Shown: positions 27,271 to 34,992 of the stretch, piece by piece
How positions within the stretch are numbered: the first letter of the stretch is position 1
Layout of the letters: every line of letters starts with the position of its first letter
Origin: Amycolatopsis eburnea
GTDB lineage: Bacteria > Actinomycetota > Actinomycetes > Mycobacteriales > Pseudonocardiaceae
DNA: 64,000 nucleotides
Assembly: GCF_003937945.1 (NCBI RefSeq)
Contig: NZ_RSEC01000062.1
Span: forward strand, 248,001-312,000
Direction of reading: 5' to 3'
Position numbers and translations under genes: made by a program
The notes under the pieces: model-generated
Told to the model about the DNA's origin: nothing
Databases searched by the model: none
The model's input: only the letters and a program-made list of their open reading frames with translations

Positions 27271-27803
27271 CGGCGGTCCTTCGGCGAGTCGACGACGACG
27301 GTGACCTTCGGCCGCCGCGCCAGCGGGACGTCGTCGAGCAGGGCGGACACGGTTTCCAGCAGCCGCGGCCGCAGCTCGCCCTCGGCCTCCAGGGTGCTCT
27401 TCGCCCGGACGCGGATCCGCCGGGCGCTCGCGGTGACCGACGCGCCGGCGACGTTGTCCTGCGCGCGCACGGTCAGCCCGACCAGCCGGGCCAGCGACCG
27501 CGGCGACGTCGAAACGCTCACCTCGTCGCCCGGGTCGGTCAGCCGCACCGCGCGGCTGCCGGCGGCCAGCGCGCAGACGACGAGCACCAGGCCCGCGGCG
27601 GCGAGGACCCCGGCGCCGACGCGGACGGCGTAGGCGTCCCAGCCCAGCGCGGCGAGCTGCGCCTGCCAGCGCGGCCACGGCACCACCAGCGGCGCCGCCG
27701 CCGGGCGCCACCAGTGCCAGCCGACTTCGAGGGCGAGCAGCGCCCCGGCGGCCGCGAAGGCCAGGCCGAGCAGCGTGGCCAGGACGCGGACGAACGGGCG
27801 CAC
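27267..27803 (-). CDS. DUF6286 membrane protein of the envelope-stress operon
   Basis: A 178-residue protein with two N-terminal hydrophobic helices (VRVLATLLGLAFAAAGALLALEV and VGAGVLAAAGLVLVVCALAA) and a C-terminal soluble domain (about 95-170) with an RRPKVTVVVDSPKDRR end. It matches the DUF6286 proteins that accompany Asp23/Gls24 proteins in actinobacteria. GTG at 27803 lies two bases after the preceding stop. It probably forms part of a membrane-bound Asp23 assembly. Confidence 0.82.
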   Translation of the reverse strand: MRPFVRVLATLLGLAFAAAGALLALEVGWHWWRPAAAPLVVPWPRWQAQLAALGWDAYAVRVGAGVLAAAGLVLVVCALAAGSRAVRLTDPGDEVSVSTSPRSLARLVGLTVRAQDNVAGASVTASARRIRVRAKSTLEAEGELRPRLLETVSALLDDVPLARRPKVTVVVDSPKDRR

Positions 27804-27805
27804 GG

Positions 27806-28156
27806 CTACCGCACCCTCGGCGCGACTTCGGGCAGCAGCGCGGACACGGTCACGGCGAGCGTCCGCACGTGGTAGCCGGTGATCAGCTCGACCTCTTCGG
27901 TGACCTTCCGCCGCACGTCGCCGACGACCGCCCGGACCGCACCCGGGTAGCGCAAGGCCAGGTCCAGGGCGAGGTCGACGTCGTTGTCGAGGCCGCCGAC
28001 CTTGGCCTTCGCGCCCTTCTTGCCGTCGTGCGCGGTACCCGGCACCTGGCCGGCCGCGTGCTGCGCGACCTTGCGCACCACGGCGTGGCCGATGGTGAGG
28101 GTGCCGCGCTCGTCCGGTTCGGCGAGCTCGCGCGGCACGTCGAGGGCGCGGTTCAC
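27806..28156 (-). CDS. Asp23/Gls24-family protein
   Basis: A 116-residue protein. The pattern GTLTIGHAVVRKVAQHAAGQVPG, then VDLALDLALRYPGAVRAVVGDVRRKVTEEVELITGYHV and VTVSALLPE is the Asp23 fold (strand, helix, two strands, long helix, strand). Proteins of this family coat the inner membrane face and respond to envelope or alkaline stress. GTG at 28156 overlaps the stop of the small membrane gene upstream by four bases. Confidence 0.86.
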   Translation of the reverse strand: MNRALDVPRELAEPDERGTLTIGHAVVRKVAQHAAGQVPGTAHDGKKGAKAKVGGLDNDVDLALDLALRYPGAVRAVVGDVRRKVTEEVELITGYHVRTLAVTVSALLPEVAPRVR

Positions 28157-28329
28157 TTGTCGCGGCCCTTGCCGAACAGCTCGCCGAGGTCGAGTTCGCC
28201 GTCGAGGACCCGGCCGGCGACCAGGCCGATGATCCCGACGGCCAGGGTCACCAGGAACGCGGTGAACCCCTGGGTCGCGGCGAGGCCGAGGACCAGCCCG
28301 GCCAGGAGCCCGGTCTGCGTTGCGTTCAC
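28153..28329 (-). CDS. Small membrane protein of the envelope-stress operon (DUF2273-like)
   Basis: A 58-residue protein. VNATQTGLLAGLVLGLAATQ starts a first hydrophobic helix and FLVTLAVGIIGLVAGRV forms a second, with a Gly-rich character; the charged tail reads DGELDLGELFGKGRDK. DUF2273-type small membrane proteins are regular members of Asp23 operons. GTG at 28329 has a very good AAGGAGG site. Confidence 0.85.
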   Translation of the reverse strand: MNATQTGLLAGLVLGLAATQGFTAFLVTLAVGIIGLVAGRVLDGELDLGELFGKGRDK

Positions 28330-28377
28330 ATGTCCTCCTTGGACGGTTCGAACGAAGAGCTTGCCCCGGCGGGGCGG

Positions 28378-28611
28378 TCACCGCACGCGGGGCGGGCGGC
28401 GGCGGAAGCGGGACACCAGCGCGGCCAGACCCCGGCGGCGGCGCACGAAGGTGACCGGGGCGTCGAAGCGGGCGTCCCCGGTGGAGTCCCGGAAGCGGGC
28501 CAGCCCGGCCGCGAACTCGGCCGGGTCCCCGCCCACGTCGGGGTGGTGCGCGCGCACGAACGCCCGGAAGGCCGCGCGGCCTTCCGGGTCCTCCCGCGCG
28601 GGCCCGGTCAC
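28378..28611 (-). CDS. Miniature J-domain-like protein
   Basis: A 77-residue protein. Residues 12-45 read AAFRAFVRAHHPDVGGDPAEF then LARFRD, which matches helix II, the HPD loop and helix III of a J domain; helix I of a normal J domain is missing. The C-terminal third is very basic (RRRRGLAALVSRFRRRPPRVR). J domains stimulate DnaK ATPase, so this may recruit DnaK to the envelope-stress machinery, but the truncation makes that uncertain. GTG at 28611 overlaps the upstream Asp23 stop by four bases. Confidence 0.75.
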   Translation of the reverse strand: MTGPAREDPEGRAAFRAFVRAHHPDVGGDPAEFAAGLARFRDSTGDARFDAPVTFVRRRRGLAALVSRFRRRPPRVR

Positions 28612-29045
28612 TCCACCCGCGTGGATTCGGGCTCTTCGTCGCCCGGCAGGTGGATGTCGTTGACCGCGATGTTGACCTCGATCACCTCGAGCCCGGTGAT
28701 CTGCTCGACCGCGGTGATCACGTTGCGCCGCACCGCGCGGGCGACGTCGGTGATCCGGGCGCCGTACTCGACGACGACGTCGAGGTCGATCGCGGTCTGC
28801 TTCTCACCGACCTCGACCGACACGCCGGTCGTGGTCACCGTGCCGGAACCGGGGATCCGCTCGCGCAGCGCGCCGATCGCGCGGGACACCCCGCCGCCGC
28901 CCAGCGCGTGCACGCCGGCGACCTCGCGGGCGGCCAGCCCGGCCACCTTCTGCACGACCAGCGACGAGATCGTGGTGCGGCCGGCGGCGCCCTCCTCGTT
29001 GAGCGGCGTCACCGTGCCGGGGCTCTCGGTCCGTTCCGGGTGCAT
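28608..29045 (-). CDS. Asp23/Gls24-family envelope stress protein
   Basis: A 145-residue protein, the most canonical Asp23 member of the operon: GRTTISSLVVQKVAGLAAREVAGVHAL, VEVGEKQTAIDLDVVVEYGARI, ARAVRRNVITAVEQITGLEV and VNIAVNDIHLPGDE are in the expected order. Expected to be cytoplasmic and recruited to the membrane by the AmaP-like protein encoded downstream. ATG at 29045. Confidence 0.93.
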   Translation of the reverse strand: MHPERTESPGTVTPLNEEGAAGRTTISSLVVQKVAGLAAREVAGVHALGGGGVSRAIGALRERIPGSGTVTTTGVSVEVGEKQTAIDLDVVVEYGARITDVARAVRRNVITAVEQITGLEVIEVNIAVNDIHLPGDEEPESTRVE

Positions 29046-29135
29046 GCGTGCTGGCTCCTCTCGCGGCGGTCTCTCGCCCTTACGATGCCCGGGACCGCGA
29101 ATCCCTCACGCAAGCTCACCCGATCGGGGGAACGC

Positions 29136-29549
29136 TCAACCCGGGTGGACGTCCACGACGTGCACGTTCACCGCGGTCTCGACACCCAGCTGCCGGGACA
29201 GCTCGGCGGTGACCTCCCGCCGCAGCGCTTCGGCGGCTTCGTCGGCGACGACGCCGAAGCGGACCGACACCAGCACCTGCACGACGCCGTCCTCGACGGC
29301 GACGGCCGAGACGCGCACGCCCGCGGGCGCCCGGCCGGCCGCGATGGTCCCGGCCAGGCGGACGACCGTCTGTTCGGTGATCCGCAGCCCGCCGTCGTCC
29401 CCGGGCACCTCGACGGCGGCCCGGCCGCCGCGCGCGACCGCCCGCAGCACGCGTTCGACCAGGCCCGGCGGGGTCGCCACGCGGCGCCGGGCGGCGGCGC
29501 GCACGGCGTCCCAGCGCGGGTCGCGCTCGGGGTCGGTCTGCTCGGCCAT
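29136..29549 (-). CDS. Asp23-like protein coupled to the ECF sigma factor
   Basis: A 137-residue protein. After a charged N-terminal extension (MAEQTDPERDPRWDAVRAAA) it shows a divergent Asp23 fold: GGLRITEQTVVRLAGTIAAG, GVVQVLVSVRFGVVADEAAEALRREVTAEL, and VNVHVVDVHPG. The start shares one base with the sigma-factor stop (TGATG), the place where an anti-sigma factor often lies. No zinc anti-sigma motif or transmembrane helix is present, so any regulatory role is speculation. Confidence 0.8.
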   Translation of the reverse strand: MAEQTDPERDPRWDAVRAAARRRVATPPGLVERVLRAVARGGRAAVEVPGDDGGLRITEQTVVRLAGTIAAGRAPAGVRVSAVAVEDGVVQVLVSVRFGVVADEAAEALRREVTAELSRQLGVETAVNVHVVDVHPG

Positions 29550-30097
29550 CACCGCTCCCTCAATTCGGCGAGCAGCGCCACCCTGGCGCGGTGCAGCCGG
29601 GAACGCAAGGCGCCGACGTTCACGTCGAGCACTTCGGCGACCTCTTCGTAGCTCAGCCCCTCCAGCTCCCGCAGCACGAGCGGCACCCGCTGGGACACCT
29701 CGAGCCTGCCGATCGCCCGCAGCACCGCGTCCACCTCCTCCGCCCGCACGACCCGGCCTTCGGGGCCCGGGACGGCGAGCGCCGATGTGTCCACAGTGGA
29801 CTGGCCGGCGGGTTCGTCCAGCGAGACGGTGGGCTTGCGGCGGCGCAGCAGGGCGAGCGCGCTGTTGGTGACGACCCGGTAGAGCCAGGTCGACACCGCG
29901 GACTCGTGCCGGAAGGTGCCGAGCGCGCGCCACGCGGCCAGCCACGACTCCTGCACGACGTCCTCGGCCTCGGCGGGGCTGCCGGTGATCCGCAGCGCGA
30001 CCCGGTACATCCGGGGCGTGTGCTCCCGCACGAGCGCGCCGAACGCGGCTTCGTCCCCGGCCGCGGCCCGGGTGGCCAGGTCGGCGTCGCCGCTCAC
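29549..30097 (-). CDS. ECF RNA polymerase sigma factor of the envelope-stress operon
   Basis: A 182-residue sigma-70 family ECF factor. Region 2 reads YRVALRITGSPAEAEDVVQESWLAAW...STWLYRVVTNSAL, region 4 SQRVPLVLRELEGLSYEEVAEVLDVNVGALRSRLHRAR. GTG at 30097 overlaps the stop of the reductase upstream by four bases and its own stop overlaps the following Asp23-like gene, so it is inside the operon and probably drives it. A GTCCACAGTGGAC palindrome (29789-29801) lies in its coding sequence. Confidence 0.93.
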   Translation of the reverse strand: MSGDADLATRAAAGDEAAFGALVREHTPRMYRVALRITGSPAEAEDVVQESWLAAWRALGTFRHESAVSTWLYRVVTNSALALLRRRKPTVSLDEPAGQSTVDTSALAVPGPEGRVVRAEEVDAVLRAIGRLEVSQRVPLVLRELEGLSYEEVAEVLDVNVGALRSRLHRARVALLAELRER

Positions 30098-30831
30098 CCG
30101 GCGGCCCGGCGGTAGCGCAGGAACGTGAAGCCGTCTTCGACCAGGATCGACGCGAGCGAAAGCCGGCGCGGGACGGCCGCGGGGCCGGTGGCGATCCGGT
30201 CCGCGGTCCCGGCCACGAGCAGTGGCGCGACGGTCAGGCACAGCTGGTCGACGCGGTCGGCCGCGACGAGCTGCGCGAACAGCCGCGGCCCGCCTTCGCA
30301 CGCGATCCGGCGCAGGCCCCGCTCGCCCAGCAGGTCGAGCGCGCGCGGCAGGTCGACGTCGGCGGTGCCCGCCCGCAGGACCGACGCCCCGGCGGCTTCG
30401 AGCGCCCCGGTGTCCGCGGACTCCGTGGTGACCACGATCGGGGGAACGACGGTCTCGGTGAACAGGCGGGAAGCGGGGTCGAGGTCGGCGGTCCGGGTCA
30501 CCACCGCGATCGGCGGGACGCCGGTGAACCCGAGGCGGCGACGGCGGGCCAGGCGCTTCGGGCCCGCGACGACCCCGCGGTAGTCCTCCGCGCGGGCGGT
30601 CCCGGCGCCGACCAGGATCACGTCGGCGAGGTCGCGGCCGAGCAGGAAGACCCGCCGGTCGGCGGTGTGGGACAGCCCGGCCGACGTCGTGTCCACCTCG
30701 ACGGCGCCGTCGGCCGACGCGACGAAGCTGACCTGCACCCACGGCCGGTCGAGGCTCGCCGGGTAGGCGTAGATCCCTTCGAGGTCTTCCCCGGTCAGCT
30801 CGCCCGTCGAGAGGGGCCACACACTCCGCAC
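30094..30831 (-). CDS. RibD C-terminal-domain pyrimidine reductase family protein
   Basis: A 245-residue NADPH-dependent reductase-fold protein. PWVQVSFVASADGAVEV, RVFLLGRDLADVILVGAGTARAEDYRG and the ACEGGPRLFAQLVAADRVDQLCLTVAPLLVAG motif are typical of the RibD_C/dihydrofolate-reductase-like fold. It lacks the deaminase domain of RibD, so the substrate is open. It is divergent from zapE, a pairing that I recall in other actinobacteria. GTG at 30831. Confidence 0.9.
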   Translation of the reverse strand: MRSVWPLSTGELTGEDLEGIYAYPASLDRPWVQVSFVASADGAVEVDTTSAGLSHTADRRVFLLGRDLADVILVGAGTARAEDYRGVVAGPKRLARRRRLGFTGVPPIAVVTRTADLDPASRLFTETVVPPIVVTTESADTGALEAAGASVLRAGTADVDLPRALDLLGERGLRRIACEGGPRLFAQLVAADRVDQLCLTVAPLLVAGTADRIATGPAAVPRRLSLASILVEDGFTFLRYRRAAG

Positions 30832-30920
30832 GGGACAATCCCAGCACGGGCGTGAAGCACGTCTCTACCGGGGCACAGCGGCGCCCGGACGGGGGAAGGC
30901 GGCGGATAGGCTCTGCGACC

Positions 30921-31940
30921 ATGCCCGCGCACCTCACCGGCCGCCGTCCCGAGCTGTCCGCCGACGAGCTGATCGGCGCGCTGGTGCCGCCGCCGCGCTT
31001 CGACGCGGTCCGGTTCGAGACGTACATCCCCAACCCCGACGAGCCCAGCCAGGCCGCCGCGGTCGAGGCGTGCTCGGCGTTCGCCGCGAAGGTGGGGGCG
31101 CGCAAGGAGAAGAAGCGCTTCAAGCTATTCGGCGGCGCGGCCGAGCCGAGCGGGCCGATGGGCCTCTACCTCGACGGCGGCTTCGGCGTCGGCAAGACCC
31201 ACCTGCTGGCGTCGGCGTGGCACGCGGCGCCCTCGCCCAAGGCGTACGGGACGTTCGTCGAGCTGACCCACCTGGTCGGCGCGCTGGGCTTCGCCGAAGC
31301 CGTGCGGCGGCTCTCGGAGCACCGGATCCTGGCCATCGACGAGTTCGAGCTGGACGACCCGGGCGACACCACGCTGGTCACGCGGCTGCTGCAGGAGCTG
31401 ATGGACGCCGGGGTGTTCGTCGCGGCGACGTCGAACACGCTGCCGGAGAAGCTGGGCGAAGGCCGGTTCGCTGCGGAGGACTTCCTGCGCGAGATCCAGA
31501 CGCTCTCGGCCCGCTTCGGCGTGGTGCGCGTCGACGGCCCGGACTACCGCCACCGCGGCCTGCCGGACGCGCCGCCGCCGGTCACCCCGGACGAGCTGGA
31601 AGCGTCGGCCGCCGCGCACGAAGGGTCCACTGTGGACGACTTCGACGCGCTGTGCGAGCACCTGGCTTCCCTGCACCCCTCCCGCTACGGGCGGCTGCTG
31701 GACGGCGTCACCCGCGTGCACCTGCGCGGCGTCCACCCGGCGCCGGACCAGAACGTGGCCCTGCGGCTCGTGGCGTTCGCCGACCGGCTCTACGACCGCG
31801 CGATCCCGGTGGTGGTGTCGGGCGAGCCGCTGCCGTCGCTGTTCACCGAGGAGATGGTGAACGGCGGCTACCGCAAGAAGTACCTGCGCGCGGTCAGCCG
31901 CCTGACGGCACTGGCACGCGACGCGGCGCCGGCCAGCTGA
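30921..31940 (+). CDS. zapE: ZapE (AFG1-type) cell-division ATPase
   Basis: A 339-residue AAA-type ATPase. The Walker A motif lies in YLDGGFGVGKTHLLAS (about residue 84-97), Walker B in RILAIDEFELDDPGD and sensor 1 in FVAATSNTLPE. The C-terminus has IPVVVSGEPLPSLF and GGYRKKYLRAVSRL. In proteobacteria ZapE destabilises FtsZ polymers; in actinobacteria the role is less clear. ATG at 30921. The last 47 bases overlap the convergent PAP2 gene. A GTCCACTGTGGAC palindrome lies at 31625-31637. Confidence 0.92.
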   Translation: MPAHLTGRRPELSADELIGALVPPPRFDAVRFETYIPNPDEPSQAAAVEACSAFAAKVGARKEKKRFKLFGGAAEPSGPMGLYLDGGFGVGKTHLLASAWHAAPSPKAYGTFVELTHLVGALGFAEAVRRLSEHRILAIDEFELDDPGDTTLVTRLLQELMDAGVFVAATSNTLPEKLGEGRFAAEDFLREIQTLSARFGVVRVDGPDYRHRGLPDAPPPVTPDELEASAAAHEGSTVDDFDALCEHLASLHPSRYGRLLDGVTRVHLRGVHPAPDQNVALRLVAFADRLYDRAIPVVVSGEPLPSLFTEEMVNGGYRKKYLRAVSRLTALARDAAPAS

Positions 31941-32460
31941 ACAGCACCACGGAGACGGCGAAGAGCGTGCCGCCCACGACGTCGGTCAGGTAGTGGTACC
32001 CCATCCCGACCAGCCCGGCGGCGGCCGCCAGCAGCGCGAGCGCGGACAGCACGGCCACGACCGCCTTGCGCGTGACGAGCACGAGGACGGTCAGCACCGC
32101 CACCAGGCTCACGGTGTGGCCGCTCGGGTAGACGAGCGTGCCGTTCTTCCAGCGGTCGTAGAGGGGTTTCAGCAGCCAGCTCGTCAGCAGGATGGCCAGC
32201 ACGGGGACGCCGATCGAGAGCGCGGCTTCGAGCCGCCGTCCGGCGCGGAGGCAGAGGACGACGGCGAGCACGCCGAGCGCGAGGACGACGTAGGGCTCGG
32301 TGGGGAGCACCAGCGCCCGCGCGACCCCGGGACCCAGGTGCGCCACGGCGCCGGCGGCGGCCGCGTCGACGGCGCCCGGGGTGGTGCCGCCCGCGAAGGG
32401 CAGGCCGAGCAGCAGGGCGAGCACCCCGCAGCCGGCGGCGGGCACCCACAACGTTCTCAC
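31894..32460 (-). CDS. PAP2-family membrane phosphatase
   Basis: A 188-residue protein with about five transmembrane helices and the three phosphatidic-acid-phosphatase motifs: KPLYDRW (motif 1), YPSGHTVSL (motif 2) and GMGYHYLTDVVGG (motif 3, with the catalytic His and Asp). It probably dephosphorylates a lipid phosphate such as undecaprenyl or phosphatidyl phosphate on the outer face of the membrane. GTG/ATG start at 32460; convergent overlap with zapE. Confidence 0.9.
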   Translation of the reverse strand: MRTLWVPAAGCGVLALLLGLPFAGGTTPGAVDAAAAGAVAHLGPGVARALVLPTEPYVVLALGVLAVVLCLRAGRRLEAALSIGVPVLAILLTSWLLKPLYDRWKNGTLVYPSGHTVSLVAVLTVLVLVTRKAVVAVLSALALLAAAAGLVGMGYHYLTDVVGGTLFAVSVVLFSWPAPRRVPVPSGG

Positions 32461-32489
32461 CGCCGCGAGGGTAGTCGCGCTGGCGCGGG

Positions 32490-32592
32490 TGACCGGCCGC
32501 GTGGTCTGCCCGGCGCCGCGGGGATGCCATGAAAGGGTCGTTCATGTCGTCTGGTGAGGTGAACGACTCTTTCATGACGTCGCGGCCGCCCG
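32490..32592. repeat. MITE-like element, inverted and degenerate copy
   Basis: Read on the minus strand this matches the core and right flank of the element at 6.6 kb: the GGCCGCGTGGTCTGCCCGGCG segment (complement of the sequence right of the hairpin) is followed by a hairpin with arms 32523-32545 and about 32558-32580 that has lost perfect pairing. Neither terminal CCCGGCAAAGTC is present. It lies between the divergent PAP2 and FAD-oxidoreductase genes. Confidence 0.65.
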
Positions 32593-32685
32593 GGGAAGCC
32601 CGCCGCGGCCGATCGTCCTCACCCGTGCGAGGGGTGGGCGCGCCCCCGCGGGCGGGGTGCGGCGCCGGTGCGTCACGATGCGGGG

Positions 32686-33564
32686 ATGCGGGTGACAGTC
32701 GCCGGGGCCGGGATCGTGGGGCTCAGCTGCGCGTACCGGCTGGCCGAAGCCGGGCACGAAACCACCGTCGTCGCCGCGGCGCCGCCGGGGGAGACGACCT
32801 CCGCCGTCGCCGGCGGCGTGCTCTACCCGCCGGTGCGCCGGCCGGACGAGCGGATCGTGCGCTGGACCGCCGAGACCCTCGCGGTGCTGCGCGGGCAGCA
32901 CGCGCCCGGGGTGCGGTTCCGCCGCGGCCGGGTGCTGCTGCCGCCGGGTGCCCCGGACCCGGCGTGGCTGCCGGCGATGGCGGACCCGGTCCGCGACGGC
33001 GACCGGCTGGAGTTCACCACGGCGCTGGTCGACACCCCGGTCTACCTGGACTGGTTGCTGGACCGGGTGCGCGCGCTGGGCGTGCGCGTGGAGTACCGGC
33101 CGCTGACCTCCCTCGCCGGCCTCGGCCCGGTCGTCAACGCCGCGGGGCTCGCCGCGGGCCGGCTGGCGGGGGACGCGTCGATGGTGCCCGTCGGCGGCCA
33201 GGTCGTGCACCTGACCGACCCGGGCCTGCCGGAGTTCGCGGTCGACGAGACCGGCCCGGGCGTCGCCTACGTCATCCCGCACGGCACCCACGTGGTGTGC
33301 GGCGGCACGGAGGAACCCGGCCGCGGCGACACCGACCCGAACCCGGGCGTGACGGCCGACATCGTGCGCCGCTGCCGCGAGCTGGAGCCCCGCCTCGAGG
33401 GCGCGCGGGTGCTGCGGTCGGTGGTCGGGCTGCGCCCGTTCCGGCGCGAGGTCCGGCTGGAGCGCGACGGCGACGTCGTGCACTGCTACGGCCACGGCGG
33501 CTCGGGGATCACCCTGGCCTGGGGCTGCGCGGCCGACGTCGCCGATCTGCTGTCAGCTCCCTGA
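32686..33564 (+). CDS. D-amino-acid-oxidase-family FAD oxidoreductase
   Basis: A 292-residue flavoprotein. The N-terminus VTVAGAGIVGLSCAYRLAEAGH is a Rossmann FAD motif, SAVAGGVLYPPVRRP matches the conserved second segment of D-amino-acid oxidases, VVNAAGLAAGRLAGD the third and VHCYGHGGSGITLAWG the C-terminal FAD contact. The substrate is probably a D-amino acid or glycine-like amine. ATG at 32686 (a start six codons upstream is also open). Its end overlaps the convergent DUF2252 gene by 12 bases. Confidence 0.9.
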   Translation: MRVTVAGAGIVGLSCAYRLAEAGHETTVVAAAPPGETTSAVAGGVLYPPVRRPDERIVRWTAETLAVLRGQHAPGVRFRRGRVLLPPGAPDPAWLPAMADPVRDGDRLEFTTALVDTPVYLDWLLDRVRALGVRVEYRPLTSLAGLGPVVNAAGLAAGRLAGDASMVPVGGQVVHLTDPGLPEFAVDETGPGVAYVIPHGTHVVCGGTEEPGRGDTDPNPGVTADIVRRCRELEPRLEGARVLRSVVGLRPFRREVRLERDGDVVHCYGHGGSGITLAWGCAADVADLLSAP

Positions 33565-34983
33565 GAACTCGGCGTGGTCGGCCTCGGTGAGGTCGGCGTA
33601 GCGGACGGCGTACGCGCCCATCGCCTCGTCCAGCTCGGAGTCCTCGGCGAAGTAGCCCGCCAGGAGCTTCGGGTGCAGCGACCGCGTGTGGGCGCGGGCG
33701 AGCAGCGCCCCGGCCAGGCGGCCGTAGTCGTCGAGGTGGTCCTTCTCCAGTTCCGACGGGTCGATGTCGCCCTTGAGGTTGCGGAACTGCCGGACGATGA
33801 ACGGCACGCCGTCGATGGTGGTCCAGCCGAGCAGGATGTCGGTTTCGGCCTGGACCAGCCGGGCGCCCTCGACGATCCGGCGGCCCTCGTGGCCGGCGGC
33901 GGGCAGGTCGAGGTACGGCGCCAGTGCCGGCCGCTGCGCCTGTTTCACCTGCAGCACCAGGTCTTCTTCGTCGTTGCCGTGCAGCAGGGCGACGTAGCTG
34001 CGCAGCCCGACGCTGCCGGTGCCGACCACCCGGAAGGCGACGTCGGCGAGCCGGTAGCGCGCGATCAGCGTCCGGCGCGACTCGCGCAGGGTGTCCACAT
34101 AGGACACCAGGCCGGCGGCGACGGCTTCGGCGGTCCGCTCGTCGACGTGCGTCAGCACCGGCGGGTCCTCGACGAACCGGTGGCGGGACAGGCCGGTCTC
34201 GTGGTCGTCGACGTGCTCGGTCCACTTCGCCGCGACCTTGGCGCTGGTGTTCTTGCGGGCCTTCTCGGCGGCGTCGGCGAAGTCGTCGATCAGCTCGTCC
34301 GCGCGGGCCTTCGACAGCACCGAGGAGTCCGGCAGGGCGTTCCACGACCGCAGGAACGGCAGGTCGGCCAGCGCGCGGATGGTCCGCCGGTAGGACTTCA
34401 CGGCGTCCTCGGCGGCCTCCCGGCAGCCGGCCTCGCCGATGCCGCCCTCGCGGCCGGCGAGCACCAGGCTGGCCGCGAGCCGCTTGAGGTCCCACTCCCA
34501 CGGGCCCGGTACGGTCTCGTCGAAGTCGTTGATGTCCATCACGATCTTGCCTTCGGGCGTGCCGTAGAGCCCGAAGTTCGCCGCGTGCGCGTCCCCGCAG
34601 AGCTGCGCGGTGAGCCCGGCCGACGGCGTGCCCGCGAGGTCGGCGCCCATCAGCCCGGCGGCACCGCGGAAGAACGTGAACGGCGACGCGCGCATGCGTT
34701 CACGGCGGAGTTCGACCAGCTCGGGCAGGCGCCCGGCGTTGCTAGCCTCGAAGTACTGCTGCGCGCTCGGCCGGCCCGCACCCGCGGCCTCGTGGTCGTG
34801 CACCGCGGCCGGCGTCTTCTCGCGCAGCCGCTTCCCCTGTTCGTACAGCTCGCCCGGTGTGACGCTGTCCGCGCCGGCGAGCGGCCGTTCCACCCATTCC
34901 CCTGATCCCATACCGGGCACAACGTCCGAAGGGGACGTTGTGCTCCCGGATGCCGCCGGGGCGGGAGGCTCGGCCGGCGGCAT
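33553..34983 (-). CDS. DUF2252 family protein
   Basis: A 476-residue protein of DUF2252, a kinase-like-fold family of unknown substrate. Blocks seen: RRERMRASPFTFFRGAAGLM, LCGDAHAANFGLYGTPEG, MDINDFDETVPGPWEWDLKRLAASL, VVGTGSVGLRSYVALLHG and LARAHTRSLHPKLLAGYFAEDSELD. The GDAHAANF and NDFDE segments resemble the catalytic HxDxxxxN and metal-binding Asp of aminoglycoside-phosphotransferase-like folds. ATG at 34983 is used; an in-frame ATG at 34911 is possible. It lies nine bases downstream of rocD. Confidence 0.9.
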   Translation of the reverse strand: MPPAEPPAPAASGSTTSPSDVVPGMGSGEWVERPLAGADSVTPGELYEQGKRLREKTPAAVHDHEAAGAGRPSAQQYFEASNAGRLPELVELRRERMRASPFTFFRGAAGLMGADLAGTPSAGLTAQLCGDAHAANFGLYGTPEGKIVMDINDFDETVPGPWEWDLKRLAASLVLAGREGGIGEAGCREAAEDAVKSYRRTIRALADLPFLRSWNALPDSSVLSKARADELIDDFADAAEKARKNTSAKVAAKWTEHVDDHETGLSRHRFVEDPPVLTHVDERTAEAVAAGLVSYVDTLRESRRTLIARYRLADVAFRVVGTGSVGLRSYVALLHGNDEEDLVLQVKQAQRPALAPYLDLPAAGHEGRRIVEGARLVQAETDILLGWTTIDGVPFIVRQFRNLKGDIDPSELEKDHLDDYGRLAGALLARAHTRSLHPKLLAGYFAEDSELDEAMGAYAVRYADLTEADHAEFSGS

Positions 34984-34992
34984 CCGGGTGGT

